Shown here piece by piece: positions 7,168 through 13,261 of a stretch of DNA of 31,314 bases. Each line of letters begins with the position of its first letter. The first letter of the stretch is position 1. Location of the stretch: positions 1 to 31,314 of the IMG/VR virus record IMGVR_UViG_3300046450_000346; one strand, given 5' to 3'. The DNA is from a virus. Position numbers and translations under genes: made by a program. The notes below the pieces were generated by a model. The model was not told the DNA's origin and ran no database searches. It worked only from the letters and a program-made list of their open reading frames with translations.

Positions 7168-7325
7168 AGTATGTAGACTCCATTTGAAAATACTGTCTGC
7201 CAAACAGCTAGGGCTAGTAGTACTAGGATTCCTGCTGCAAGTAATTTAACTAAAAACATTAACATTCCTGGTAAAAATTTAAATGCCAAAAAGCCTATTG
7301 CTAACAATCCGATTAGTTCTAACAT
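7164..7325 (-). CDS. 53-residue membrane protein upstream of DNA ligase
   Basis: Reading from the ATG at 7325 gives 53 residues with long hydrophobic runs: MLELIGLLAIGFLAFKFLPG, then MLMFLVKLLAAGILVLLALAV, then a short polar end. Two membrane helices are likely. A GAGGTGG box precedes the ATG. The ATG shares one base with the stop of the 92-residue gene (TAATG), and its own stop overlaps the ligase ATG (ATGA), so this short gene is well supported by its position in a coupled series. No family recognised. It may anchor a replication or host-takeover function at the membrane, but that is speculation. Confidence 0.65.
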   Translation of the reverse strand: MLELIGLLAIGFLAFKFLPGMLMFLVKLLAAGILVLLALAVWQTVFSNGVYIL

Positions 7326-7603
7326 TAAGCCACCTCTAACATTGAGTAAGGAACATTGACTTTTGAAAGTCCTCTTCCTTGCCAGTTCATTTCAACAACA
7401 CATTTCTTAGGGTTCATCTTAACAATCACCGCAGAAGTAGATTTAGTCTTTTGAACTACATTTACTTTCTGTCCAACTGAAAATTGATGACACTTGTTCC
7501 ATGTCGTTGAGCCGCTTTTCAACTGATTTGCAAAGTTCACAATCTGAGTCAATTCATCTTGATTCATTGTTGACATTTCTATTTTTAAAGTTTGAATATT
7601 CAT
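7325..7603 (-). CDS. 92-residue small phage protein with SH3-like C-terminal half
   Basis: A helical N-terminal third (MNIQTLKIEMSTMNQDELTQ, then IVNFANQLKSG) is followed by a beta-rich part: FSVGQKVNVVQKTKSTSAVIVKMNPKKCVVEMNW and SKVNVPYSMLEV. The pattern 'VGxKVxxV...AxVxKxNxxxxxV...VPxSML' resembles KOW/SH3-like small proteins of marine T4-like phages; molecular role unknown. A GAGG box nine bases before the ATG supports the start. It is preceded by an 11-codon ORF whose stop overlaps its ATG, and by a strong sigma70 promoter, so it is probably expressed early. It heads the coupled series leading to DNA ligase. Confidence 0.6.
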   Translation of the reverse strand: MNIQTLKIEMSTMNQDELTQIVNFANQLKSGSTTWNKCHQFSVGQKVNVVQKTKSTSAVIVKMNPKKCVVEMNWQGRGLSKVNVPYSMLEVA

Positions 7604-7638
7604 TATTTAGTCCTCACTATTTTTGTTTGTTTCTTCAT
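7603..7638 (-). CDS. 11-residue leader ORF (MKKQTKIVRTK), possibly leaderless
   Basis: Directly after the promoter at 7650-7678 an ATG opens an 11-codon ORF whose TAA overlaps the ATG of the 92-residue gene by one base. The ATG is only about five bases from the expected transcript start, with no ribosome-binding site, so it would be read as a leaderless message. The first five codons (MKKQT) are repeated in the same position after the second promoter (ATG at 7965), where they run in frame into the 82-residue gene. It may be a leader peptide, a translation enhancer, or a transcribed relic of promoter duplication. Confidence 0.4.
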   Translation of the reverse strand: MKKQTKIVRTK

Positions 7639-7649
7639 TTTATACCGTT

Positions 7650-7678
7650 ATTATAGCACCCTAGGGACCATAAGTCAA
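7650..7678 (-). promoter_or_regulatory. Sigma70 promoter P1 (copy 1)
   Basis: On the minus strand: TTGACT (7678-7673), a 17-base spacer and a perfect TATAAT (7655-7650). The spacer holds the palindrome CCCTAGGG (7659-7666), a possible operator. A near-copy lies at 7975-8003, and similarity extends downstream (AACGGTATA then ATGAAGAAACAAACA). Such host-type promoters drive early genes in T4-like phages; here the series is the 92-residue gene, the membrane protein, ligase and the 59-residue gene. Confidence 0.85.
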
Positions 7679-7686
7679 GCATTATT

Positions 7687-7935
7687 TTAAAAGAGTTCCA
7701 ATTGAGTTGAAGTAACTTCTACCTTTAATTGGTTCATTGCGTTACTGTTTAGGTAAGCAGTTTTCCATCCACCTGACGGCCATTTAGCATAACCAATCAA
7801 GTAGTAATCTGCCTTAATAGTAGGGTGAGCGGTTGCTTTCCCAGCATCTATTTGTAACACTTCACCTGTTAAAACACCAGCTCCTGATGTCCATGTTATA
7901 GTTTGCCCTACATTCGCCCAATTACTTACTCTCAT
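7687..7935 (-). CDS. 82-residue small phage protein of unknown function
   Basis: A compact beta-looking protein: MRVSNWANVGQTITW, GAGVLTGEVLQIDAGKA, then YYLIGYAKWPSGGWKTAYLN and a C-terminal LELF. The early VGQTITW...GVLTGEVLQI part recalls the SH3-like layout of the 92-residue neighbour, although the sequences are not clearly homologous. Start at 7935: AAGGTGAG lies a few bases upstream. An in-frame ATG at 7965 would add MKKQTIKGEN, the segment that also forms the leader ORF of the next unit; it is the first ATG after the promoter and could be used without a leader. Early expression expected. No family name assigned. Confidence 0.55.
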   Translation of the reverse strand: MRVSNWANVGQTITWTSGAGVLTGEVLQIDAGKATAHPTIKADYYLIGYAKWPSGGWKTAYLNSNAMNQLKVEVTSTQLELF

Positions 7936-7974
7936 ATTCTCACCTTTTATTGTTTGTTTCTTCATTATACCGTT

Positions 7975-8003
7975 AGTATAGCAAGCATAGGACCAAAAGT
8001 CAA
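7975..8003 (-). promoter_or_regulatory. Sigma70 promoter P2 (copy 2)
   Basis: On the minus strand: TTGACT (8003-7998), a 17-base spacer and TATACT (7980-7975). It matches P1 in the -35 box, the spacer length, the first spacer half (GGTCC), the sequence after the -10 box (AACGGTATA) and the following ATGAAGAAACAAACA. A second TATAAT overlaps the downstream ATG (7969-7964). It drives the 82-residue gene and probably also reads into the downstream series. Confidence 0.82.
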
Positions 8004-8051
8004 GCACTTTATGAAAAGATTTCAACTCTTTTTAGGTGTTAAATCAGTAAC

Positions 8052-8711
8052 TTAGGAGAGATGATCTGCGGATTCGCCCGAGATATCCTCAATCATGTTG
8101 CGCCACATGTCGATTTGAGGGATAACATAGGCTAATGTGATGCGTGGTTCGTGTGTTCCAGCACAATGATAGTACACTTTCTCGGGTTCTCTGCCCTTGC
8201 CGTAGTATCCTACCTTACAAGACCAACCACCAGGATCATCCATAGTGACTATCTCATGTGTTTTGGCGTCCCTGTACTTAAAGAAGCCGCCTCCCTTCTC
8301 TGTATATGATAGAAGGATATTATAACCAGAGGCGTTCCAGTTATTGTGCCACCCCATATAACCATCAACTGGATAGTATACATGAACTGCCTCATTTCTA
8401 GCTCCTAGAAACTCCAATAGTGTAGATGACATTTGTTCGTGTTTAACTCTAAAGTTGTCAGGGCATAGGTGTTTTAGTCCCATTAGATCAAAGCTTCTAG
8501 AGATTTCGGGATAGCCTACATGTGCGCCATCCTTTTGTAATATCTTAGCTAAATACTCAGGTCCACAACAATACTCCATATCAACTTTAGTGTCGTTCTT
8601 TTCGTTTTCGTCTGATAACTTATTCAATGGTTCCAAGTCTTGACTAAAAAACCAATCGCTGTAGGGCGTAAGAATATCTAAGAGTTCATCACTTATATCG
8701 GTAAATATCAT
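8052..8711 (-). CDS. 2-oxoglutarate/Fe(II) oxygenase-like protein
   Basis: A 219-residue protein. The core is VYYPVDGYMGWHNNWNASGY (111-130), a double-stranded-beta-helix strand with the first metal histidine (H122), then NILLSYTEKGGGFFKYRD, and a distal YYHCAGTHEPRITLAYVI (180-197) with H182 or H187 as the second histidine and R190 as a likely 2-oxoglutarate arginine. The usual HxD is HxN here (N124). I recall similar GWHTN proteins in marine phages, so this may be a family trait. The start overlaps the stop of the 377-residue gene (ATGA, four bases). Placed behind a glycosyltransferase, it may hydroxylate a sugar, a protein side chain or a small metabolite; the substrate is unknown. Confidence 0.65.
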   Translation of the reverse strand: MIFTDISDELLDILTPYSDWFFSQDLEPLNKLSDENEKNDTKVDMEYCCGPEYLAKILQKDGAHVGYPEISRSFDLMGLKHLCPDNFRVKHEQMSSTLLEFLGARNEAVHVYYPVDGYMGWHNNWNASGYNILLSYTEKGGGFFKYRDAKTHEIVTMDDPGGWSCKVGYYGKGREPEKVYYHCAGTHEPRITLAYVIPQIDMWRNMIEDISGESADHLS

Positions 8712-9841
8712 AGTGGTGCACTCCTTGAATTGTGATCTTTACTAAACATTAATTTTTCTGCCGTATATTGTTCTTGCCATGTGTAATCATATCGTGTAGA
8801 TTTGTTCTCTATTATATTAAGATCGCTATCAACAAAGCCTACTGCTGTTATGTTATCACACTCTTTAATTATTATATCTAATGATTGCCAAGAGTCGTCT
8901 GGAAACAATTCAAAAGCTGGCATACCCATGACTGCATCTCCTACACCTGTTTTAGGATCATTGTAATCATAACCTTTATCTTCTAGCCACTTAGCAAAAC
9001 CTGATTCTTCATCCATCCTATATAAATCTAATTCATTGCCAGGACCTGTAAGACATATTTGTACTTCACCTGACATAATACAATGTTGTGATATATTACC
9101 ATCATCTATGTATTCGTCTCCATCGTCAAACACCTCTCTAAGTGTTTTTCCTGTTTGTGCATAGTATGGAACGAGTGCGCCCCATAGTATTCCTGACTTT
9201 CCCCAGTCATTACTATGTTTGTCTTCATAATAATATTTTATTCTCTCCTTGCGTTTAACTCCATCCCAACAGAAACTGTTGTAGCTTATTCCTGTCCAAC
9301 CATATGATTCAAAATCTCCATGCCCAGGTGATATGGCGTGTACATAACTTTCTATTTCATGGCAGGCATTATTAAGGCAATGTGTAGCCCAACGAGTATG
9401 GTTATCCATAATCTCATACCACTTACTTACACTCCATGTTTGTCCTATAAGTACCTCGAAGTGATGATGTAGTTGATTAAAATCATCACGAAATAAATCG
9501 GGAGTCCAACAACGCTCAGGTGTAAAGTGTTGTGTTATAGTAGGAAAGTCTGTTAGTCGGGTATTAATAACTTCAATAGCATCATTAAGTTCATCACATA
9601 TCTGTTGTACGTTACGACTCCATGGCTGATCTTTTGTTTTAGGAAAGCCTTTATTCATAAAACGTTTATCTAGAAGTGCGTATGATGTTTGATTATCTAT
9701 ACCTATATAGTTGGATATAAGTGTTTTCTTCCAAAACTGAGATATATGCTTATCATTAATATTCCAATACATGGTGAAAGCACTCTCACCATTAGAATAC
9801 TCTACAAAGAATCGTTCATTATCAAGTGTCTGTCCAATCAT
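8708..9841 (-). CDS. 377-residue protein of unknown function, His-rich centre
   Basis: I do not recognise a named family. The centre contains RDDFNQLHHHFEVL (118-131) and HCLNNACHEIESYVH (154-168), two probable helices with clustered His and Glu that could bind metal, in the manner of helical-bundle iron proteins; this is inference. The second half is acidic and Trp/Tyr-rich (ISYNSFCWDGVKRKERIKYY; AFELFPDDSWQSLDIIIKE). No signal peptide or membrane helix. It overlaps its upstream glycosyltransferase and downstream oxygenase-like gene by four bases each (ATGA), so the three proteins are made together and may act on the same substrate. Confidence 0.6.
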   Translation of the reverse strand: MIGQTLDNERFFVEYSNGESAFTMYWNINDKHISQFWKKTLISNYIGIDNQTSYALLDKRFMNKGFPKTKDQPWSRNVQQICDELNDAIEVINTRLTDFPTITQHFTPERCWTPDLFRDDFNQLHHHFEVLIGQTWSVSKWYEIMDNHTRWATHCLNNACHEIESYVHAISPGHGDFESYGWTGISYNSFCWDGVKRKERIKYYYEDKHSNDWGKSGILWGALVPYYAQTGKTLREVFDDGDEYIDDGNISQHCIMSGEVQICLTGPGNELDLYRMDEESGFAKWLEDKGYDYNDPKTGVGDAVMGMPAFELFPDDSWQSLDIIIKECDNITAVGFVDSDLNIIENKSTRYDYTWQEQYTAEKLMFSKDHNSRSAPL

Positions 9842-10584
9842 AGACGACCCTTTCTATTCCCAGCAGTTACTTCATGTTGAGGTATAGTGTAGTGATAGAA
9901 AACTATATCTTCGTCTTCTAACTCTTCCGGGTTGTGTCCGTTGATAAAGTTCCATTTAACATGTAAGTCTTCTCCCCATCTCACACCATGATCGCTATAA
10001 GTTAAAAGCTTCCACATGGTGAAGGTGTCCCACTTACGAGCTGCCTTAGGATAGTCTCCAATTGGAATTGTCTCGTCCTGCTGTTTAACATACTCTCCCC
10101 ACCAAGAATCCATTAGTCTAATTGTCTTTGGATTATTTCTGTATATAAACATGCCACAGTGCATTGTCATCTCTTCCGTATTAGAGAGTTTCGTTAGCGC
10201 TGCGTTGTATGGTCTAATCTTTGTGAACAACAAATCTAAATCATCTGGGAGTTGATCAAACACATCTGCAACTGCCTCATCCTGACATACCATATCGGCA
10301 TCCAAGTAACAAGTCTTACCCTTGTATGGTGTTTGTCCTAACGCCCATAGTTTAGCTCTTATATGTTTAGGAACTTCCCAATGTACAATATAGTCTGCGT
10401 GGTTCCAATCGCTTGGTTGTATCCAAGATTCATCATCTGTATAGACTGTAATGTGTGCTTCAGGCCAAAACAATTTAACTGACTCTGCACATTCAATAGC
10501 TGCTTTATAAAATCTAATAGACTTAGATGCTACTATAATAAATCCATTATCAGGGAAGTCCTCAGGCTTTCTTAGCATCTTCAC
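9838..10584 (-). CDS. GT-A fold glycosyltransferase (separate lineage from the plus-strand set)
   Basis: About 248 residues. Opening strand NGFIIVASKSIRFYKAAIEC, then AHITVYTDD, then a DxD in KTCYLDADMVCQDEAV (DAD near residue 96), MHCGMFIYRNNPKTIRLMD and late IVFYHYTIPQHEV. The order fits a nucleotide-sugar GT-A enzyme acting in the infected cell's cytoplasm. It lacks the KYGTKY...VN signature of the plus-strand copies, so it was probably gained independently. Start: GTG at 10584 is six bases after an AGGAG box (10591-10595); ATG at 10578 is an alternative. It overlaps the 180-residue gene by 23 bases and the 377-residue gene by four. Confidence 0.78.
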   Translation of the reverse strand: MKMLRKPEDFPDNGFIIVASKSIRFYKAAIECAESVKLFWPEAHITVYTDDESWIQPSDWNHADYIVHWEVPKHIRAKLWALGQTPYKGKTCYLDADMVCQDEAVADVFDQLPDDLDLLFTKIRPYNAALTKLSNTEEMTMHCGMFIYRNNPKTIRLMDSWWGEYVKQQDETIPIGDYPKAARKWDTFTMWKLLTYSDHGVRWGEDLHVKWNFINGHNPEELEDEDIVFYHYTIPQHEVTAGNRKGRL

Positions 10585-11104
10585 CAATAACTCCTATCAG
10601 CTTAAGTTCTTCGGCTAGTAGTATGCTAGTTAACGCTTGCACTTCTAAAGGCGTTTTAGCTTTACGAACTAGTTTCTTGAGGGTATTGTTTTTAGAGCTT
10701 TTAAGCATTGGTATTTCAAATGCTTCAAGCTTTACATTGAATAGTTGTTCTTGTTTGGCTCTTACAATTTCAGCTTCGCGTCTTTGTAAGCGTTTCTTGA
10801 TGTGTTCATCTCTACGCCTGACACCTTCTGCTGTATTAGCATCAATGACGTCTTCGCCATATTCTTCTAGTACTGCTGAGTAGTCTGGGTTTGTTCCATC
10901 TTTATCTTGTATTGATGCGGTAGCTTTTCTACCGTCTGGATACTCAATAGTAACGATGAGATGTTTGTGTTCCTTACTAGACCAGTAAGGATCTATAAAT
11001 TTGTATTTACGTTCTTTTGGTGCTTCGGGTTCAGACTCAATAAACTTCTTGTCGGTCTTAATAACCTTAGCTTCTAAAGGAATGCTCTTCTTCGGCTTTG
11101 CCAT
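10562..11104 (-). CDS. 180-residue charged phage protein downstream of the tail fibres
   Basis: A Lys/Glu-rich protein: basic N-terminus (MAKPKKSIPLEAKVIKTDKK), a central beta part (HKHLIVTIEYPDGRKATASI), then a long charged helix (RRRDEHIKKRLQRREAEIVR, about 95-115) and FNVKLEAFEIPMLKSSKNN, LEVQALTSILLAEEL. The last part matches a conserved hypothetical family I recall from T4-like marine phages, often near tail genes; its role is not known to me. The ATG follows a GGAG box, and a T4-type late promoter (11126-11133) lies upstream, so expression should be late. It opens the overlapping operon with the glycosyltransferase and oxygenase-like genes. Confidence 0.6.
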   Translation of the reverse strand: MAKPKKSIPLEAKVIKTDKKFIESEPEAPKERKYKFIDPYWSSKEHKHLIVTIEYPDGRKATASIQDKDGTNPDYSAVLEEYGEDVIDANTAEGVRRRDEHIKKRLQRREAEIVRAKQEQLFNVKLEAFEIPMLKSSKNNTLKKLVRKAKTPLEVQALTSILLAEELKLIGVIGEDAKKA

Positions 11105-11125
11105 AATATCTCCATAATGTAAACT

Positions 11126-11133
11126 TATTTATA
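11126..11133 (-). promoter_or_regulatory. T4-type late promoter before the glycosyltransferase/oxygenase operon
   Basis: Minus-strand AGTATAAATA lies in the 36-base gap between the tail-fibre stop (11141) and the ATG at 11104. The expected transcript start (about 11120) leaves a leader of about 16 bases containing GGAG. The same ten bases recur at the other late-promoter candidates 19654-19661, 21785-21792 and 26471-26478. Confidence 0.7.
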
Positions 11134-11140
11134 CTGCTAG

Positions 11141-12463
11141 TTAAGCAGTTCTCAACCACAGCCTTACCGTTCCTACCGTTGAACTAGAGCTTTGTATTGT
11201 ATCGCCTGCGTATGTGCCTGCGTATGCTCCAGTATAGTTACCTGCGTATGTACCTGAATAGTAACCTGTATATGTTCCGGCGTATGTACCTGCATAAGCA
11301 GATGTTCCTACATATGCTCCAGTATATGAACCTGAGTAAGCTCCTGCGTATGTTCCGGAATAACTCTTAGCACCTGTGTAATACCCTGTGTAATAACCTG
11401 TGTAATAACCTGTGTAAGAAGTACCTGCATAACCTGAGTAATCATGAGCATAAGAGCCTGCGTAAGCTCCCGCGTAAGCTCCTGCGTATGCTGAGGTTCC
11501 TACATATGCTCCAGTATAGTTACCAGTATAGCTGCCTGCGTATGCTCCTGAATAACTCTTAGCACCTGTATATGCTCCTGCATAGCTACCTGAGTATGTG
11601 CCTGCGTATGCTCCAGTATAGTTACCGGTATATGTACCTGAATAACTACCTGTGTAATTTTGTGATGTTACGTTTTTAGATGTATCTGTGAAACCACCTG
11701 CGTCTCCCATCTGTACCCATGTGCCTGAGCCAGGAGCAGATGATTGTAAAGTGTAAGTCCCTTTACCTTGTCCATCCATTATTCTGTTTCTAAAATTTGG
11801 AACTAGTTGTTCCATTTCGGCAACGGACATTTCTTTAATTCCGTTTGAACCTTCTACTTTAACTGGTTTGAAATTTGAAACTGCTGCTGTTGTAGCTGCT
11901 GTTTTCTGCCAAATATACATTGTTGCTGTTGTGCCGTCTACCTGAGTATCGTCTAATTGATATCTAGATGTCCACGTACCACCTGATGGTGTAGATGAAT
12001 TTAATGAATACTGTCCAACTGTATAGTCACTACCTGAAACCATTGAAGCTACAGTTTTGTCTATAATATCTGTATCTAGTTGTCCGTCTGTAAACTCGTT
12101 TAATCCCGTTGTACCTGATGTTAAGTAACCTATAGGCCTGTTGGTAACACTCTCTGATGCTGTTGCACTAACTTGTTTAGCTGTGTAAGTAGTTACAGTA
12201 GAAGATGCACCGTCTGTTGGATGTGTTCCAACTGCGTCATCTCTTTTAGTATCTGTAATTGAACCAATGGTTGTACCGGAGCCTGAGCCGTCTGTTGTTA
12301 CATTAAGTTCCCCTGTACCTGTTCCATTACTATTATCAGCAAAGTCCTTTGTCAGAATTGCTGAGAAATATTGTTCTATTTCATTATCTGACATTTCTTG
12401 CAGACCCTGGAAGTTTGAACTACTAACTGGATATGAAGATGCTTTGACTTTTAATGGGATCAT
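11141..12463 (-). CDS. Tail fibre with 38 Tyr-x-Gly-x repeats
   Basis: A 440-residue fibre. Residues 1-265 are a Thr/Ser/Gly-rich stalk and binding part (MIPLKVKASSYPVSSSNFQG, FKPVKVEGSNGIKEMSVAEM, YTLQSSAPGSGTWVQMGD; the YTLQSS and YSLNSS segments look like two copies of one unit). Residues 270-421 are tetrapeptide repeats such as YTGS, YAGT, YSGA and YTGN. The last 19 residues (QSSSSTVGTVRLWLRTA end) form a short cap. Virion role: receptor contact or fibre shaft, by analogy with glycine-rich phage fibres. No ribosome-binding site stands out at 12463. Dense Tyr, Ser and Thr make it a plausible acceptor for the nearby glycosyltransferases (inference). Confidence 0.75.
   Translation of the reverse strand: MIPLKVKASSYPVSSSNFQGLQEMSDNEIEQYFSAILTKDFADNSNGTGTGELNVTTDGSGSGTTIGSITDTKRDDAVGTHPTDGASSTVTTYTAKQVSATASESVTNRPIGYLTSGTTGLNEFTDGQLDTDIIDKTVASMVSGSDYTVGQYSLNSSTPSGGTWTSRYQLDDTQVDGTTATMYIWQKTAATTAAVSNFKPVKVEGSNGIKEMSVAEMEQLVPNFRNRIMDGQGKGTYTLQSSAPGSGTWVQMGDAGGFTDTSKNVTSQNYTGSYSGTYTGNYTGAYAGTYSGSYAGAYTGAKSYSGAYAGSYTGNYTGAYVGTSAYAGAYAGAYAGSYAHDYSGYAGTSYTGYYTGYYTGYYTGAKSYSGTYAGAYSGSYTGAYVGTSAYAGTYAGTYTGYYSGTYAGNYTGAYAGTYAGDTIQSSSSTVGTVRLWLRTA
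11201..11656 (-). repeat. 38 x 12-bp coding repeat with a 192-bp higher-order period
   Basis: The segment is exactly 456 bases, or 38 units of four codons. Most units are Tyr-(Thr/Ala/Ser)-Gly-x. Some units are altered (AKSYSG and YVGTSA variants), and these occur twice at a constant offset of 192 bases: the AATAACTCTT word starts at 11359 and 11551, and GTTCCTACAT at 11304 and 11496. This shows duplication of a 16-unit block. Confidence 0.85.
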
Positions 12464-12473
12464 TGTTGTTTCC

Positions 12474-13007
12474 TTAGTTTACTCTGGTGCCTGATGCGTC
12501 ATATACTACCACTGGAACTAATCTATTCCATTTGGTAGCAGCCACACCGACTAGTTTTAATGAGTGGCCTGATGCTAAATCAACGGAAGCGTTTGTTGCT
12601 CCTGCGTCAATAGATTCGCCAGTTGTTGGGTATATCTTAATAGTGTTTGCTGAGTCATTAAGTATTGTTATTTCTAACCCTGCTGCTGTATCAGGTAGTT
12701 TAACACCTTGATTTGCTGTTGCAGTGGTTACAATATTGTATGTTGATGTAAGGCCTGTGGCTGCTGCCTGATCTGTTCCAGCTGCTGAAACAGTGGCAGA
12801 AGTACTTAGAGTACTTGAACCCGCTACCGAAATATTCGAAGACAGTGCTGCTGTAGTGCCAGTAAAGGCGCCAGTAGCGGCTAACGTTCCTGCTGCTATG
12901 TTAGAGCCTGACTCGTATTTATCGGTATTAAGATTTGTAAAGTTACCGTCTACTTCGTTGTTGGTAAGTGGACTACCCTTTGCTGCTCTTAATGTTATAG
13001 TTGCCAT
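12474..13007 (-). CDS. Short tail-fibre or fibre-associated protein
   Basis: A 177-residue protein opening MATITLRAAKGSPLTNNEVDGNFTNLN, a start very common in fibre proteins of marine T4-like phages (the GSPLTNxEVDxNFxNLN pattern). The middle is Ala/Thr/Ser-rich and low in complexity (GTLAATGAFTGTTAALSSNI), as expected for a shaft, and the end (ITILNDSANTIKIYPTTGES to PVVVYDASGTRVN) is a small beta domain repeated in many phage fibres. It lies between the fibre with Tyr-x-Gly-x repeats and a small coiled-coil gene, with no room for a separate promoter except those inside the upstream gene. Probable role: outer fibre protein or trimeric adhesin head. Target unknown. Confidence 0.7.
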   Translation of the reverse strand: MATITLRAAKGSPLTNNEVDGNFTNLNTDKYESGSNIAAGTLAATGAFTGTTAALSSNISVAGSSTLSTSATVSAAGTDQAAATGLTSTYNIVTTATANQGVKLPDTAAGLEITILNDSANTIKIYPTTGESIDAGATNASVDLASGHSLKLVGVAATKWNRLVPVVVYDASGTRVN

Positions 13008-13256
13008 TTATGTTTCCTGCCTATTTGTTTTATTAACTAGAATATTAAGCATTTGCCTTATTTCAGTTATTTCTTTCTTTAAAGTATTTATATCATTCTC
13101 ATACTCTAGAATTTTATTATTTCGACTTCTTTGCATCTTGTATGCCTCCAAGCCTGTATAATTTCTACTAAGTATAGCCTTTGATTCCTTATCCCTTACG
13201 AGATCTCTTTCTCCGCTAATATTTATAACGTCTTTCTTAGGTTGTTCTTTTATCAT
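13008..13256 (-). CDS. Small coiled-coil virion-associated protein
   Basis: An 82-residue protein. The N-terminus (IKEQPKKDVINISGERDLVRD) is followed by KAILSRNYTGLEAYKMQRSR and a heptad-like helix ILEYENDINTLKKEITEIRQMLNILV (about residues 49-74), a clear coiled coil. I recall similar short proteins between the DUF4815 protein and fibre genes in marine T4-like phages; the function is not established to my knowledge. A trimerisation or attachment link between baseplate and fibre is plausible. The gene abuts the next one (stop at 13008, next start at 13007). Confidence 0.6.
   Translation of the reverse strand: MIKEQPKKDVINISGERDLVRDKESKAILSRNYTGLEAYKMQRSRNNKILEYENDINTLKKEITEIRQMLNILVNKTNRQET
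13085..13092 (-). promoter_or_regulatory. Possible late promoter inside the coiled-coil gene
   Basis: Minus-strand TATAAATA, about 78 bases before the fibre start at 13007. It is read as Asp-Ile-Asn-Thr in the host gene. The context (GATATAAATA) differs from the AGTATAAATA seen elsewhere. Plausible but could be chance. Confidence 0.35.
13220..13227 (-). promoter_or_regulatory. Possible late promoter near the start of the coiled-coil gene
   Basis: Minus-strand TATAAATA, read as Val-Ile-Asn-Ile in the coding sequence, about 30 bases after the coiled-coil ATG. It could serve the fibre genes downstream. Its context (GTTATAAATA) is not the common form, so confidence is low. Confidence 0.3.
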
Positions 13257-13261
13257 GTGTA

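Noticed and set aside
7167-7203. TTG start adding twelve residues to DNA ligase
   Set aside because: No ribosome-binding site, and the ATG at 7167 overlaps the upstream stop and fits ligase N-termini.
8014-8032. Possible terminator between the oxygenase-like gene and promoter P2
   Set aside because: AAAAGA/TCTTTT could pair, but the stem is only six A/T-rich pairs and would be too weak to call.
11201-11656. CRISPR-like array
   Set aside because: The repeats are 12 bases, continuous and in frame within a coding sequence; there are no unique spacers.
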